DNA of 64,000 bases from Cyanobacteria bacterium SIG30 (GTDB taxonomy: Bacteria > Cyanobacteriota > Vampirovibrionia > Gastranaerophilales > Gastranaerophilaceae). Made by a program: the position numbers and the translations under genes. The notes beneath the pieces were generated by a model. It had not been told where the DNA came from, did not search any database, and saw only the letters and a program-made list of their open reading frames with translations. Shown here in pieces: positions 43,495 to 52,276 of this stretch. Positions within the stretch are counted from its first letter, which is position 1, and the number at the start of each line of letters is the position of its first letter. The stretch is taken from positions 287,000 through 350,999 of the forward strand of contig SUTW01000001.1 of assembly GCA_015152475.1 (NCBI GenBank). The letters run 5' to 3'.

Positions 43495-44192
43495 TAGCCG
43501 CCTCCTAATTCTTGGATAGCACGTGATAGATTGCTGCGTTGTAACATAAACATTTGTCTGTTTGCATCAAAATTACGTCTTACGGGTACCATTTCAAAAA
43601 ATTCTTGTTGTATTGATACGTTTGATGCTTCCAGATAACCTTGTTTGATATCAGGGTTAGGTATTACAGCACCTTCAGATGTAACAACAGAAATTTTTGT
43701 TTCGTATTGCATTTTTCTTGTTTTAGGATCAAAAACCCCAATTTTACCATCTGAAGTTATTTTTATATCTTCTGCTTCTTCCGGAATGACTGAAAGTTTG
43801 ATTTTTTCACCACCGACAGAAAGTAAATTTTCGCCATTTAACCCTATAATCTCGCCATCTTTATTTATTTTAAAACGACCATCACGAGTTAATTTGATTG
43901 AGCCATCTTTGTTTAATAATTGAAAATATCCTTTAGTTGCAATAGCGCAATCAAGTGGAGAATTAGTATTAAAAATACGTCCAACCTGATCATCAATTGC
44001 TCTTGAAATACCGTGGATACCAATTATTTCTGAAAATGAAGAAACTACGGGTTCGTGTCTTTGATAGCCTATTTTATCAAATCCGGTTACGTTTTCAGAT
44101 GCAATGTTCATAAGTTCTGTTTGCATATGCATGGCGCGTATAGATTGACTCAAACCGCTTTGATTTATGTAAATACCGCCCTCTAGTCTCAT
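43494..44192 (-). CDS. Flagellar hook-basal body protein, FlgF/FlgG family (first copy)
   Basis: A 232-residue rod protein, first gene of the four-gene rod operon. Conserved parts: QSGLSQSIRAMHMQTELMNIASENV, GYFQLLNKDGSIKLTRDGRFKINKDGEIIGLNG and GYLEASNVSIQQEFFEMVPVRRNFDANRQM, the last closely matching the FlgG end ("LExSNVxxxxEMxxMIxxQRxYExN"). AAGGAG Shine-Dalgarno. Motility is inferred for the organism; the rest of the flagellar genes lie outside the window. Confidence 0.87.
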   Translation of the reverse strand: MRLEGGIYINQSGLSQSIRAMHMQTELMNIASENVTGFDKIGYQRHEPVVSSFSEIIGIHGISRAIDDQVGRIFNTNSPLDCAIATKGYFQLLNKDGSIKLTRDGRFKINKDGEIIGLNGENLLSVGGEKIKLSVIPEEAEDIKITSDGKIGVFDPKTRKMQYETKISVVTSEGAVIPNPDIKQGYLEASNVSIQQEFFEMVPVRRNFDANRQMFMLQRSNLSRAIQELGGG

Positions 44193-44334
44193 TTTGGCTC
44201 CTTTATTTATAATTTACCCTTAACTTCTAACGTCATATAACCTTTAAATATTTTATAAATTAGAAAAAAATACTTCGTTTAGTGTAGGTTTAATTATAAA
44301 TTTTAAAAAGTCAATTTTTAGGTGGCTTATTGAA

Positions 44335-45024
44335 TTAAATCATTTTTTCTTTTATTGCTTTAACGGCTGCCTGAACTCTGTCATCAACACACATCTTTTG
44401 CAAAATAGAACAAACGTGAGCTTTGGCTGTGTGTACACTTACAATTAAGTCTTTTGCAATTTCGGTGTTGCTTTTTCCTTGAACTAAAAGTTTTAAAACC
44501 TCGATTTCTCTTTCAGTAAGTTGCGCTTTTATTCCACTTGCGTTATTTTGTGCGATTAAGTCAGTATTTTCTGGGCGCGGAAATAATTTCAGCGCGAGTT
44601 TTGCGACATTTGGGTCTATATAACAAGCGCCTTGCGCTACATTTCTAATGATTTCAGATAATGTTTTTGGGTCAACATCTTTCATGCAATATCCAATTGC
44701 ACCAGAACCAAGTGATGCTAAAACTTCTTCTTCTCTTTTGTGGGAAGTTAGCATTATGACTTTTGTATCTGGCGCAACTTCTTTTATTTGCATGGTTGCC
44801 TCTAACCCATTCATTCTCGGTAATCCTAAATCCATTAAAATCACATCAGGCTTTTTGATTCTAGCAATTTCTATTGCTTCTTCTCCGCTTTCTGCTTCAT
44901 CAATTACATTTATATGTTCAAATTCATTTAAGGTATATCTTAAACCAATTCTAGTTAATTTGTAATCTTCAACTATAACAACACTAATAACATCAACCTT
45001 GTTTTGTTCTTCGACTTTCTGCAT
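44335..45024 (-). CDS. NarL/LuxR-type two-component response regulator
   Basis: A 229-residue protein: receiver domain about 12-130 with the phospho-acceptor Asp in DVILMDLGLPRMNG and the Lys in YCMKDVD. A GerE-type HTH at about 165-225 follows (LTEREIEVLKLLVQGKSNTEIAKDLIVSVHTAKAHVCSIL). It binds DNA on phosphorylation. No histidine kinase is adjacent, so it is an orphan here. GGAG Shine-Dalgarno. Placement upstream of the rod operon suggests but does not prove flagellar control. Confidence 0.92.
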   Translation of the reverse strand: MQKVEEQNKVDVISVVIVEDYKLTRIGLRYTLNEFEHINVIDEAESGEEAIEIARIKKPDVILMDLGLPRMNGLEATMQIKEVAPDTKVIMLTSHKREEEVLASLGSGAIGYCMKDVDPKTLSEIIRNVAQGACYIDPNVAKLALKLFPRPENTDLIAQNNASGIKAQLTEREIEVLKLLVQGKSNTEIAKDLIVSVHTAKAHVCSILQKMCVDDRVQAAVKAIKEKMI

Positions 45025-45101
45025 TAAAATACTCCTTTTATATTACAATAATGTTTACATGTAAATATAATTGGTAGATAAATTTTTGTCAAGCAATAAT
45101 A

Positions 45102-46160
45102 TTATTTTATAAATTTTGAGTTTATTAAAATGTCGTCATTAAAGATTTTTATTTCTTCGGTTTCTAATTTAATAGCGTTATTTATATCTTTTATATTGAA
45201 ATCATTTACAAATGAAATGCCATCACCTAAGATTTTAGGCGCTATAAAGTGATGAATAAAATCAACTTCACCTGCTTCTATTAATTTAGAATTAAGTGTT
45301 CCTCCGGCTTCAACCATCAATGAATAAATGCCCATTTTGTATAAATCTTTTAAGAGAGTGTCAAAATCTTTGAAATCAATAATTTCAACATTTTTTGGTG
45401 CTTTTATTTTCTTTTTTGTTATTAAAATTACTCTTGTGTTGTCGTTTTTATAAACATTATAGTCAAAGTTTGTTTTGAAATTTCTATCTAAAATTATTCT
45501 AACTGGATTTTTACCTTTAATTTCACGAACGGTTAAAGAAGGATTATCTTGTAAAACTGTGTTTGAACCAGTTAAAATTCCTTTATAACTTGCCCTTAAT
45601 TTATGAACTTCAAGACGGGCCAAATTTCCTGTTATCCATTTACTTGAACCTGTTTTAGTTGCGATTTTCCCATCTTGCGTTGTTGCAGTTTTAATTGCTA
45701 CATATGGTTTTTTTTCTGTTATGTTTTTAATAAAAATTTTATTAAATTCTCTGCATTCATCTTCCATAAATGGATAAATTACTTCAACACCTGCATTTTG
45801 AAGTTTTTGGATTCCTTTTCCTTGTACTTTTTCGTTAGGGTCAACAAGTCCGATAACAACTTTTTTGATACCTTTTTCTATAATTAAATCTGCGCAAGGC
45901 GGGGTTTTTCCAAAATGAGAACAAGGTTCAAGATTTACTATAAGTGTTGTTTTTGAAAAATCAGTATTTTTTGGTGCATTTGAAATGCAATTTACTTCTG
46001 CATGAAAATCGCCTGCTTTTTTGTGATATCCACAAGAAATTTCTTCTCCATTTTCATCAATTAAAACAGCTCCGACCATAGGGTTTGGATAGTTCTTGCC
46101 TTTTGCTCTGAGGGCCAATTTCATACATTTTTTCATTGCTTTTTCATAAATTTTTTGCAT
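45102..46160 (-). CDS. ribD: Bifunctional riboflavin biosynthesis deaminase/reductase
   Basis: A 352-residue RibD. The N-terminal deaminase has HAEVNCI and PCSHFGKTPPC (zinc ligands). The C-terminal reductase has TTQDGKIATKTGSSKWITG, RIILDRN and MVEAGGTLNSKLIEAG. It performs the second and third steps of riboflavin synthesis. No ribB/ribE/ribH genes or FMN riboswitch are adjacent. Confidence 0.95.
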   Translation of the reverse strand: MQKIYEKAMKKCMKLALRAKGKNYPNPMVGAVLIDENGEEISCGYHKKAGDFHAEVNCISNAPKNTDFSKTTLIVNLEPCSHFGKTPPCADLIIEKGIKKVVIGLVDPNEKVQGKGIQKLQNAGVEVIYPFMEDECREFNKIFIKNITEKKPYVAIKTATTQDGKIATKTGSSKWITGNLARLEVHKLRASYKGILTGSNTVLQDNPSLTVREIKGKNPVRIILDRNFKTNFDYNVYKNDNTRVILITKKKIKAPKNVEIIDFKDFDTLLKDLYKMGIYSLMVEAGGTLNSKLIEAGEVDFIHHFIAPKILGDGISFVNDFNIKDINNAIKLETEEIKIFNDDILINSKFIK

Positions 46161-46171
46161 TTTTGCCCCAA

Positions 46172-47563
46172 TTATTTGTTATTTTTGTCAGGATATGTGT
46201 GTTTGTATTTTGTGTCAAAAATTATATTATTAACTTCATAACCTAGAGTTTTTGCTTTTCTTAAAAATCTTGGATATATTCCAGTTGAAAAATGCTCCCA
46301 AATTGTTTTTTCATCTTGGAATTCTTTTTTCCATACAAAAATATCCTGAATTGAAATTTGATTTCCGTTAATTTCAAATAATTCAGAAATTTTGGTTATT
46401 TTTCTTTCGCCATTTGGTAATTTAGCCATATGCACAATTAATTCAATAGAATTTGCTATTTGTTTTTTGATATTATGTTCGTTTAAATTTGTGCAATTTG
46501 AAATTTTTTCTTCAAGTCTGTATAAAGTATCTGCAACTGAATCTGCATATATTGTAGCCATTGAACCTTGAAATCCTGTATTCATGGCTTGTAAAATATT
46601 GTATGCTTCATCACCCTTGCATTCCTCTAAAATAATTCTGTCAGGGCGCATTCTGATAGCATTTTTGACAAGGTCAGATGTTGTTATTTTATACGTTTCT
46701 TTACTATTTGCAAGTTGTGTTTTTAAACGCAAAATGTTTTTTTGTTGCAGATTTAATTCATCTGCATCTTCTATTGTCACAAGCCTTTCGGTTTTTGGTA
46801 TTTTATTGCAAAAAGCATTTAAAAGGGTTGTTTTGCCTGATGCTTTTGCGCCAGATATAACTATGTTTGTGCGTGTTGCAACAGCTATTTCTAAAACTTT
46901 CAAAATTTCCAAGCTAAGTGTTTTTGATTCTAAAAGTTTTTCTAATGTATTTATATTTTTTCTAATTTTTTTGATAGTTAGATATGGTCCATCAAGTGCT
47001 AATGGTGGCAAAATGGCATTTACTAAATAACCAGCTTTTGTTCTAATTTCTATAATAGGATTTTTTTCATCAATCTTATAATTTTCTTTTGCAACAATAT
47101 TTTTTATTAAATTCAATAAAGCTTCATCATTTCTAAAACTAAATGTTGTTTTATAAAGTTTTGAATCTTTTTCTACATATATGTTTTTTGCACCATTCAC
47201 AAGTACATAGCTTACGTCACTATCTTTTAATAAAATGTCTAAAATTCCAAAAGTTTTATTTTCTTCAATAATTTCTTTTATAAGTTTGTTTTTGTCATCT
47301 TCTTTTAAGGCAATTGATGAATAGTTAAGTGTAATTTGCTCGTTTAAAAATTTAACAATTAAATTTTGTTGCTTTTTTTCATCATAAGTTTTCCATTTAG
47401 ATGTTTGTGCAATTTTTTCATTTAAAGCGAGGCAAAGCTTTTCTTTTAGAGCACAGACTTTTTTTTCTTCAGAAGCTTGCTTTGTGAAAACTTCCTCTAT
47501 TTTTTCTTGTTTTTGCTCTAACTTTTTTATTTCTTTAACTTTTAGCCTGTCTTTTAAAGACAA
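46172..47563 (-). CDS. tadA: Tad/CpaF-type secretion ATPase
   Basis: A 463-residue VirB11/CpaF-family ATPase that powers Flp/Tad pilus assembly. Walker A is SGAKASGKTTLLNAF (about 237), Walker B region MRPDRIILEECKGDEAYNILQAMNTG, preceded by the RIRKN-type linker KKIRKNINTLEKLL. The start codon is TTG with a GGAG Shine-Dalgarno 7 nt upstream. CpaE/TadZ lies just upstream (11 nt). No flp, tadB/C or rcpA gene is in the window. Confidence 0.85.
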   Translation of the reverse strand: MSLKDRLKVKEIKKLEQKQEKIEEVFTKQASEEKKVCALKEKLCLALNEKIAQTSKWKTYDEKKQQNLIVKFLNEQITLNYSSIALKEDDKNKLIKEIIEENKTFGILDILLKDSDVSYVLVNGAKNIYVEKDSKLYKTTFSFRNDEALLNLIKNIVAKENYKIDEKNPIIEIRTKAGYLVNAILPPLALDGPYLTIKKIRKNINTLEKLLESKTLSLEILKVLEIAVATRTNIVISGAKASGKTTLLNAFCNKIPKTERLVTIEDADELNLQQKNILRLKTQLANSKETYKITTSDLVKNAIRMRPDRIILEECKGDEAYNILQAMNTGFQGSMATIYADSVADTLYRLEEKISNCTNLNEHNIKKQIANSIELIVHMAKLPNGERKITKISELFEINGNQISIQDIFVWKKEFQDEKTIWEHFSTGIYPRFLRKAKTLGYEVNNIIFDTKYKHTYPDKNNK

Positions 47564-47574
47564 TTTGCACTCCT

Positions 47575-48777
47575 TTATTTTTTATTTTTGAATATATTTA
47601 ATATATTGTTTTCTCTTTTTTGCGGTTTTATTTTTTGATCATATGTAAAATTATCAGACAATATGCTCGCAAGTTCTCTGAAACTCAGAGCTATATTTGA
47701 AGCAGGGTTTATATCACTTACGGGAACACCTTTGTTGATTGAAGCAATTATTGTGAAATAATTGTTTGGAATTTTGAAATAAATATTGTGTTTAAGTGCA
47801 TTTTCAAATTCATCTGCTTTGATTTCGTCATTTTCCATGTATCTATTTACAATAAGTTTCACTTTATCTTTTGGATATCCTAATTGATTAAATAAATCAA
47901 GACATCTTTGACAATTTCTAACAGATGGAACATTGATGGTTGAAACTAACATTATTAAATCTGAATTATCTAGTGCAACAATTGTTTTTTCATCAAAACT
48001 ACTTGTTGTGTCAATTACTACATAGGAGAAAACATCTTTTAATATGTTAATTAAAGTTGTTATATTTTCTGCAGTTATGTTTTGTGCTTGTTCTAAATTA
48101 GGTGGGTCAGATAAAACATACAAACTGGTATCTTTGTATTTTTCCAAAGACGATAAAATTGAAGCTTCGTCAATTCTGTTTAAATTTCTTATGACATAAC
48201 TTGTATCAAAAACGGGGTTTAGATTCAAAAATGTTGTTATGTCGCCCATTTGCATATTTAAATCAATAAGCGCAACTTTTTCTTTTGTTAAATTGGCAAT
48301 TTCAACAGCAACATTTGTGGCGATTGATGTTTTTCCAAGACCACCCTTGTTTGAAAACGTTGAAATTACTTTGCATTTTGTGCCGTCATTTATATTGCCT
48401 TCAATTAAATCTTTAATTTTTTCAATTGCTTCTTGAAAATCTTTTTCAATCAAAGGTTTGAGTAAAAATTCACGAGCACCGGCGCGAAGAGCTTGAATTA
48501 CAAGTTCAGAATTTATCTCATATGAAAGAACAACTATTTTTGTATTCTTTAAATTGTTTGAAATTTTGGCAATTGTTTCAAGGGCTTGTTGTGTTTTGTT
48601 TGAAATATCTACAATTATAAGATTTGGGTGATTATCTCTTATGTAGTCATAAGCTTTTGAGATATCTTCAAAATCTTTAATTAAGTCGATATTTTCAATT
48701 TTGCTCAAATAATTAATTTCAAGTTCTTTTGCAGTTTTATCACTTTCAATTAATACTGTTTTTATTTCTGAATTCAT
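47575..48777 (-). CDS. tadZ: CpaE/TadZ-like receiver-ParA protein
   Basis: A 400-residue protein: an atypical receiver domain (about 5-125; LIIVDIS, LLKPLIEKDFQEAI) joined to a ParA/MinD ATPase with deviant Walker A TFSNKGGLGKTSIATNVA near 142-160 and VALIDLNMQMGDI. TadZ/CpaE proteins place the Tad pilus machine at the cell pole. Followed by tadA after 11 nt. AAGGA Shine-Dalgarno. Confidence 0.87.
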   Translation of the reverse strand: MNSEIKTVLIESDKTAKELEINYLSKIENIDLIKDFEDISKAYDYIRDNHPNLIIVDISNKTQQALETIAKISNNLKNTKIVVLSYEINSELVIQALRAGAREFLLKPLIEKDFQEAIEKIKDLIEGNINDGTKCKVISTFSNKGGLGKTSIATNVAVEIANLTKEKVALIDLNMQMGDITTFLNLNPVFDTSYVIRNLNRIDEASILSSLEKYKDTSLYVLSDPPNLEQAQNITAENITTLINILKDVFSYVVIDTTSSFDEKTIVALDNSDLIMLVSTINVPSVRNCQRCLDLFNQLGYPKDKVKLIVNRYMENDEIKADEFENALKHNIYFKIPNNYFTIIASINKGVPVSDINPASNIALSFRELASILSDNFTYDQKIKPQKRENNILNIFKNKK

Positions 48778-48843
48778 ATTATTCCTTCTTTATTTACCTT
48801 AAAATTGTACTATATTTTTGAAAAATATGAAAAACATTAAGTA

Positions 48844-49326
48844 TTATGAATTTTCTCTTAAAAAGGTTAAAAATTCATCTAGCGCTTTTTTGGCAACATC
48901 TTTTTTTATTGCAGTTCTGGTCTTTTTTTCAGAAATATATTTTACGTTTTTATTTCTTTCTTTGCTTGCAAGTCCAATAAAAACAGTTCCTTTTGGGTTG
49001 TTATCATTGTAGGTTTTTGGGCCTAAAATACCAGTTATTGAAATCCCAAAATCTGAATCATATTTTTTTGTAAGTCCACAAGCCATTTCGGATGCAACTT
49101 CACTGCTCACAACTCCAAATTTTTCAATAGTTTCTTTTTTTACATCTAAAATATTTATTTTTGATTCATTTGCGTAAGTTACAAAATTTTGTTTTATAAA
49201 ATTTGAAGAACCAGGGATATCTGTTAAATAAGAACTTATAAGCCCTCCCGTGCATGATTCTGCAGTAGAGAGGACTTTATTTTTTTCAATTAATATTTTT
49301 TTAATTTCTTTTACAGATTTTACCAT
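48844..49326 (-). CDS. pncC: CinA C-terminal-type nicotinamide-nucleotide amidase
   Basis: A 160-residue stand-alone CinA C-terminal domain (STAESCTGGLISSYLTDIPGSSNF, VVSSEVASEMACGLTKKY, GISITGILGP). Members deamidate NMN to NaMN in NAD recycling; the competence label is historical. It overlaps the upstream exported protein gene by 7 nt. Confidence 0.9.
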   Translation of the reverse strand: MVKSVKEIKKILIEKNKVLSTAESCTGGLISSYLTDIPGSSNFIKQNFVTYANESKINILDVKKETIEKFGVVSSEVASEMACGLTKKYDSDFGISITGILGPKTYNDNNPKGTVFIGLASKERNKNVKYISEKKTRTAIKKDVAKKALDEFLTFLRENS

Positions 49327-50006
49327 ATTGGGACATCCAAATTATCTAACAATAATATGTTAAATGTTTTACCTTGGTTGATAACAATGTCGTTTCCTTT
49401 TTTAAATAAATCAACAACTGCGTCACCAATATAATATATGCCACCACCTAAAACACCGCCAATGGTTGAAAATGGTGTGATTAAATATTTTCCACCATTG
49501 AATAATTGTTCGCCTTTAACAATACCCCAGTCGGCACAATTTTTGACAATTTTAACAGTTGTGCCCCAGTTTTGTTTTAAAGCATCACCATAATTTCCGC
49601 CACCTGCAATAGCGCCATCACTTTTAATAACGAAATTTGAGCATATGCCTGCTTTGATAGGTAATTGTTGTCCTGTATGAGTCACAATATGGTCAAAATG
49701 CATATACATAATAGCTGACCTTGAAAGTCTTTTTGCAGGAATGATTTGTCCTACGGTACCTCTTACAAGAGAACCAGCTGGCAATATGATATCGCCATCA
49801 ATTTCAACATCTTGTATTAAGGAAGCTGTAAAAATGTCCCCTCTTTCAACATTTTCTGTTGTCACAGGGTCAACCATTCTAAGTTCAATTTTTGTGCCTC
49901 TTGGAATTCTGTTTGTTTTGGCATTTGCCTTCATTTGTTGTGCAAAAATTGGGCTATATGATATTAGAATAAAAATAAAAACAATAATGCTTAGTATTTT
50001 TTTCAT
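49320..50006 (-). CDS. Exported envelope protein with shared beta-domain (paralogue of 22672)
   Basis: A 228-residue protein with signal peptide MKKILSIIVFIFILISYSPIFA. The mature part repeats the pattern seen at 22672: GDIFTASLIQDVEIDGDIILPAGSLVRGTVGQI, MHFDHIVTHTGQQLPIKAGI, then a Gly-rich stretch (TIGGVLGGGIYYIG) and GKTFNILLLDNLDVPIW. It lacks the C-terminal sandwich of the larger paralogue. GGAG Shine-Dalgarno. Function unknown; periplasmic or outer-membrane location inferred. Confidence 0.7.
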   Translation of the reverse strand: MKKILSIIVFIFILISYSPIFAQQMKANAKTNRIPRGTKIELRMVDPVTTENVERGDIFTASLIQDVEIDGDIILPAGSLVRGTVGQIIPAKRLSRSAIMYMHFDHIVTHTGQQLPIKAGICSNFVIKSDGAIAGGGNYGDALKQNWGTTVKIVKNCADWGIVKGEQLFNGGKYLITPFSTIGGVLGGGIYYIGDAVVDLFKKGNDIVINQGKTFNILLLDNLDVPIW

Positions 50007-50018
50007 TTTCTCTCCTTT

Positions 50019-50843
50019 TTATATTTGACTGATATTTATTTTTCCAAATCTTGCAGAGATGTCATCAATGTGATGAACAATGTAATAAAATGGTTCTAAA
50101 TCTTTTTCACCAAGATCTACAATTGCGCCCCATTCTGTTCTTCCATGGTGGGCTGCAATCATTTTTGCGATTTTCTTTTGACCATTATTCATTGCAAGTG
50201 AATATCCGTATTGTGAATGTGTTATCCAATCTTTTCTAAAATCTTCATTAAAATCGATAAGCCCAGTTTCAATGTCGATTGTATATTCAAAAACCTTACC
50301 TATGTCATGTAAAATAAGTGCGCATAAAAGTTCATCTCTTTCCATTCCATTTAATTTAGGTAAAATTGTTTCTGCAATTTCAATACATTCGGTTGTGTGT
50401 TGGAGAAGTCCGCCTACATAATTATGATGCATATATTTTGCGGCAGGAGCTATTTTTAGTTGTGTTTCATTTTTTTCAATAATTTCAAGAGTGAATTTTT
50501 TTAAATCTTCTCTTTCAAATGAATTTATTGTGTCAACAATTTGTTTATACTTTTCGTTTTGTTCTTGTTCCGTTAATCCGGTTTTTGCTTCCTCAACAAG
50601 TTCAAGCTCACTTACTAAACAGTTATTGAATTTTTCGTTATAACGAGCTTCGGTTAAATAAACAACATTTCCAGTTCTGAAAATTTTGGCATCAATTCTA
50701 TTTAGGGCTTCTTCCCAAAGAATACAATTTAAAACACTTTCATCATTCATGTTTTTAAGTTGTAATTTGCCCATTTTTGTACCGGCTTTTGTGTCACCTG
50801 TTGAAAAATTAACTACTCTATAATTTGCATTTAAATCAATCAT
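50019..50843 (-). CDS. OB-fold plus HD-domain nuclease, YhaM-like
   Basis: A 274-residue protein. An N-terminal OB-fold (about 1-90; GTKMGKLQLKNMNDESVLNCILW) precedes an HD phosphohydrolase domain with metal motifs HHNYVGGLLQHTTECIEIA, LILHDIGKVFEYT and MIAAHHGRTEWGA. This is the layout of YhaM, a 3'-5' exoribonuclease. Smaller than Bacillus YhaM (314). No Shine-Dalgarno; a TGTAAATT box ends 6 nt upstream of the ATG. Confidence 0.85.
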   Translation of the reverse strand: MIDLNANYRVVNFSTGDTKAGTKMGKLQLKNMNDESVLNCILWEEALNRIDAKIFRTGNVVYLTEARYNEKFNNCLVSELELVEEAKTGLTEQEQNEKYKQIVDTINSFEREDLKKFTLEIIEKNETQLKIAPAAKYMHHNYVGGLLQHTTECIEIAETILPKLNGMERDELLCALILHDIGKVFEYTIDIETGLIDFNEDFRKDWITHSQYGYSLAMNNGQKKIAKMIAAHHGRTEWGAIVDLGEKDLEPFYYIVHHIDDISARFGKINISQI

Positions 50844-50960
50844 AAAATAAATTTACACCGAAAAATTGGTTTTGTAAAATAATTTAGCAATTCTTAAACT
50901 CTTTTAAAATTACTGCATAAATATGATGAATTAAGTTAAAACGTAATATAACATTAAGTT

Positions 50961-51356
50961 ATGGATATATCTGAATTATTAGAAAAAGCAAAAGATGCTT
51001 CAAAAAATGCTTATTGCCCTTATTCAAAATTTTCAGTGGGTGCTTGTGTTTTATATGAAAGCGGAAACACGTATTTAGGTTGCAATGTTGAGAATAGTAG
51101 TTTTGGCATGACTTTATGTGCTGAAAGAAATGCTATTTCAAGTGCCATAGCGAATGGAGAAAAATCTGAAATTAAGGCAGTTGCAATTTATTCTCCACAA
51201 AGCACAAAATGTATGCCTTGTGGTGCTTGCAGACAATGGTTTTCAGAATTTGTGACAACCGATGATTTTGTTGTCATAGTTGAAGATGACGACAAAACAC
51301 CTGTAAGTTATACATTAGAAGAACTTTTGCCTTATAGTTTTAAATTAATCCATTAA
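50961..51356 (+). CDS. cdd: Cytidine deaminase
   Basis: A 131-residue tetrameric-type cytidine deaminase. Zinc and catalytic motifs: TLCAERNAISSAI and PCGACRQWFSEF, with YCPYSKFSVGA near the start. It converts cytidine or deoxycytidine to uridine forms. No clear Shine-Dalgarno. It overlaps the convergent Cys-rich gene by 12 nt. Confidence 0.95.
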   Translation: MDISELLEKAKDASKNAYCPYSKFSVGACVLYESGNTYLGCNVENSSFGMTLCAERNAISSAIANGEKSEIKAVAIYSPQSTKCMPCGACRQWFSEFVTTDDFVVIVEDDDKTPVSYTLEELLPYSFKLIH

Positions 51357-51563
51357 AATTTGTGGAATTTCAATGTCAGGTTTTCCAAGAACTCTAACGA
51401 GTTCAAGTACTGATGCTTTCATTTGACATTTTTGTGATGAATTATTGAAAAAATCTGCGTAAAAACAACCTTCGCAATTACATCCTCTTTTATAACACTC
51501 CATTGCAGTTGGAGTCCATCTTCTAACCGCAACTGCACGGCCAAAATCTCTACTTTTTAGCAC
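51345..51563 (-). CDS. Small Cys-rich protein, GTG start
   Basis: 72 residues: a basic N-terminus (KSRDFGRAVAVRRWTPTAM), then CYKRGCNCEGCF and KCQMKASVLELVRVLG. Five cysteines in C-x4-C-x-C-x2-C...C suggest a metal site. GTG start with AGGAG 10 nt upstream. No family is confidently recognised; the DNA-binding-like ELVRVLG end is speculative. The larger overlapping ORF at 51550 is judged spurious. Confidence 0.6.
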   Translation of the reverse strand: MLKSRDFGRAVAVRRWTPTAMECYKRGCNCEGCFYADFFNNSSQKCQMKASVLELVRVLGKPDIEIPQILMD

Positions 51564-51895
51564 TATCTATTGTCTCCTGTTTCCCTTGCCCGATAAGTAA
51601 AACACTTGTCTTTATTGACTTTACTATTATTATAATTCCTAAGAGTGTTATTACAAGGGATTTTCGGGGAAATATTACAACTTCGAAACAAAATTCAAAA
51701 CCCATGTGGCGCATGTCTTTTGGGCTTGCGACCTCATGAAAAACCAAACCGGACATGCTTTTTGCATGTGTCATACATGCAAAACCCATGTGGCGCACAT
51801 GTTTCCATGTTTTGAATTTTTCTAAAAATTGTAAAGTTTTGTAAAAAAAGTTGAAATTGCGCCAAATTGGGCATGCCTTTTGTTAAAATTAAGGC
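51564..51895. other. Intergenic region with repeats and hairpin
   Basis: No convincing gene is seen. It holds two exact 18-nt copies of CAAAACCCATGTGGCGCA (51696-51713, 51779-51796), an ACATGC-TTTTT-GCATGT hairpin between them (51752-51768), and the acpS promoter with an inverted repeat at 51872-51898. Confidence 0.7.
51696..51796. repeat. Pair of 18-bp direct repeats flanking a small hairpin
   Basis: CAAAACCCATGTGGCGCA occurs twice, 83 bp apart. The GC-richer content differs from the surrounding A/T-rich intergenic DNA, so it may be a dispersed repeat unit. Confidence 0.75.
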
Positions 51896-51898
51896 ATG
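51872..51898 (+). promoter_or_regulatory. acpS extended -10 inside an 8-bp inverted repeat
   Basis: CATGCCTT (51872-51879) and AAGGCATG (51891-51898) flank TTTTG-T-TAAAAT (-10 at 51884-51889). The right arm contains the acpS ATG. Six nt separate the -10 from the ATG, with no usable Shine-Dalgarno. Confidence 0.55.
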
Positions 51899-52222
51899 AA
51901 AATTGGTTGCGATATAGAAGAAATAAAAAGATTTAAAGAAAAAAAAGAGGATTTAAAATTTTTAAATCGAATTTTTACGGAAAATGAAATTCAATATTGT
52001 TTTTCAAAAGTTAAACCTGAGGAAAATCTTTGTGTTAGATTTTGCGCGAAAGAGGCTGTTGTAAAAGCATTATCAGACAAGACAATATCTTATAAAAATA
52101 TCGAAATATTAAATGATGAAAATGGAAAACCTTGTGTGAAGGTTAATGGAATTGATGAAAATATAGAAATTTCACTTTCTCATTCTAAGGAATATGCAAT
52201 GGCGGTCGCTTTAATTTCTTAA
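51896..52222 (+). CDS. acpS: Holo-[acyl-carrier-protein] synthase
   Basis: A 108-residue AcpS that transfers 4'-phosphopantetheine from CoA to ACP. Motifs: GCDIEEIKRFK (Mg-binding Asp), NRIFTENEIQYC and RFCAKEAVVKALS. The C-terminal SLSHSKEYAMAVALIS matches the family. Candidate leaderless transcript. Confidence 0.93.
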   Translation: MKIGCDIEEIKRFKEKKEDLKFLNRIFTENEIQYCFSKVKPEENLCVRFCAKEAVVKALSDKTISYKNIEILNDENGKPCVKVNGIDENIEISLSHSKEYAMAVALIS

Positions 52223-52276
52223 AAAAATATTAAGTTTAGTTATATTTATTAATTAACTTTATATAATTAGTCTGTA

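Noticed and set aside
51550-51798. 82-aa ORF with a repeated MRHMGF segment
   Set aside because: The repeat is the translation of the two 18-bp DNA repeats, there is no ribosome site, and the ORF overlaps the better-supported 72-aa gene.
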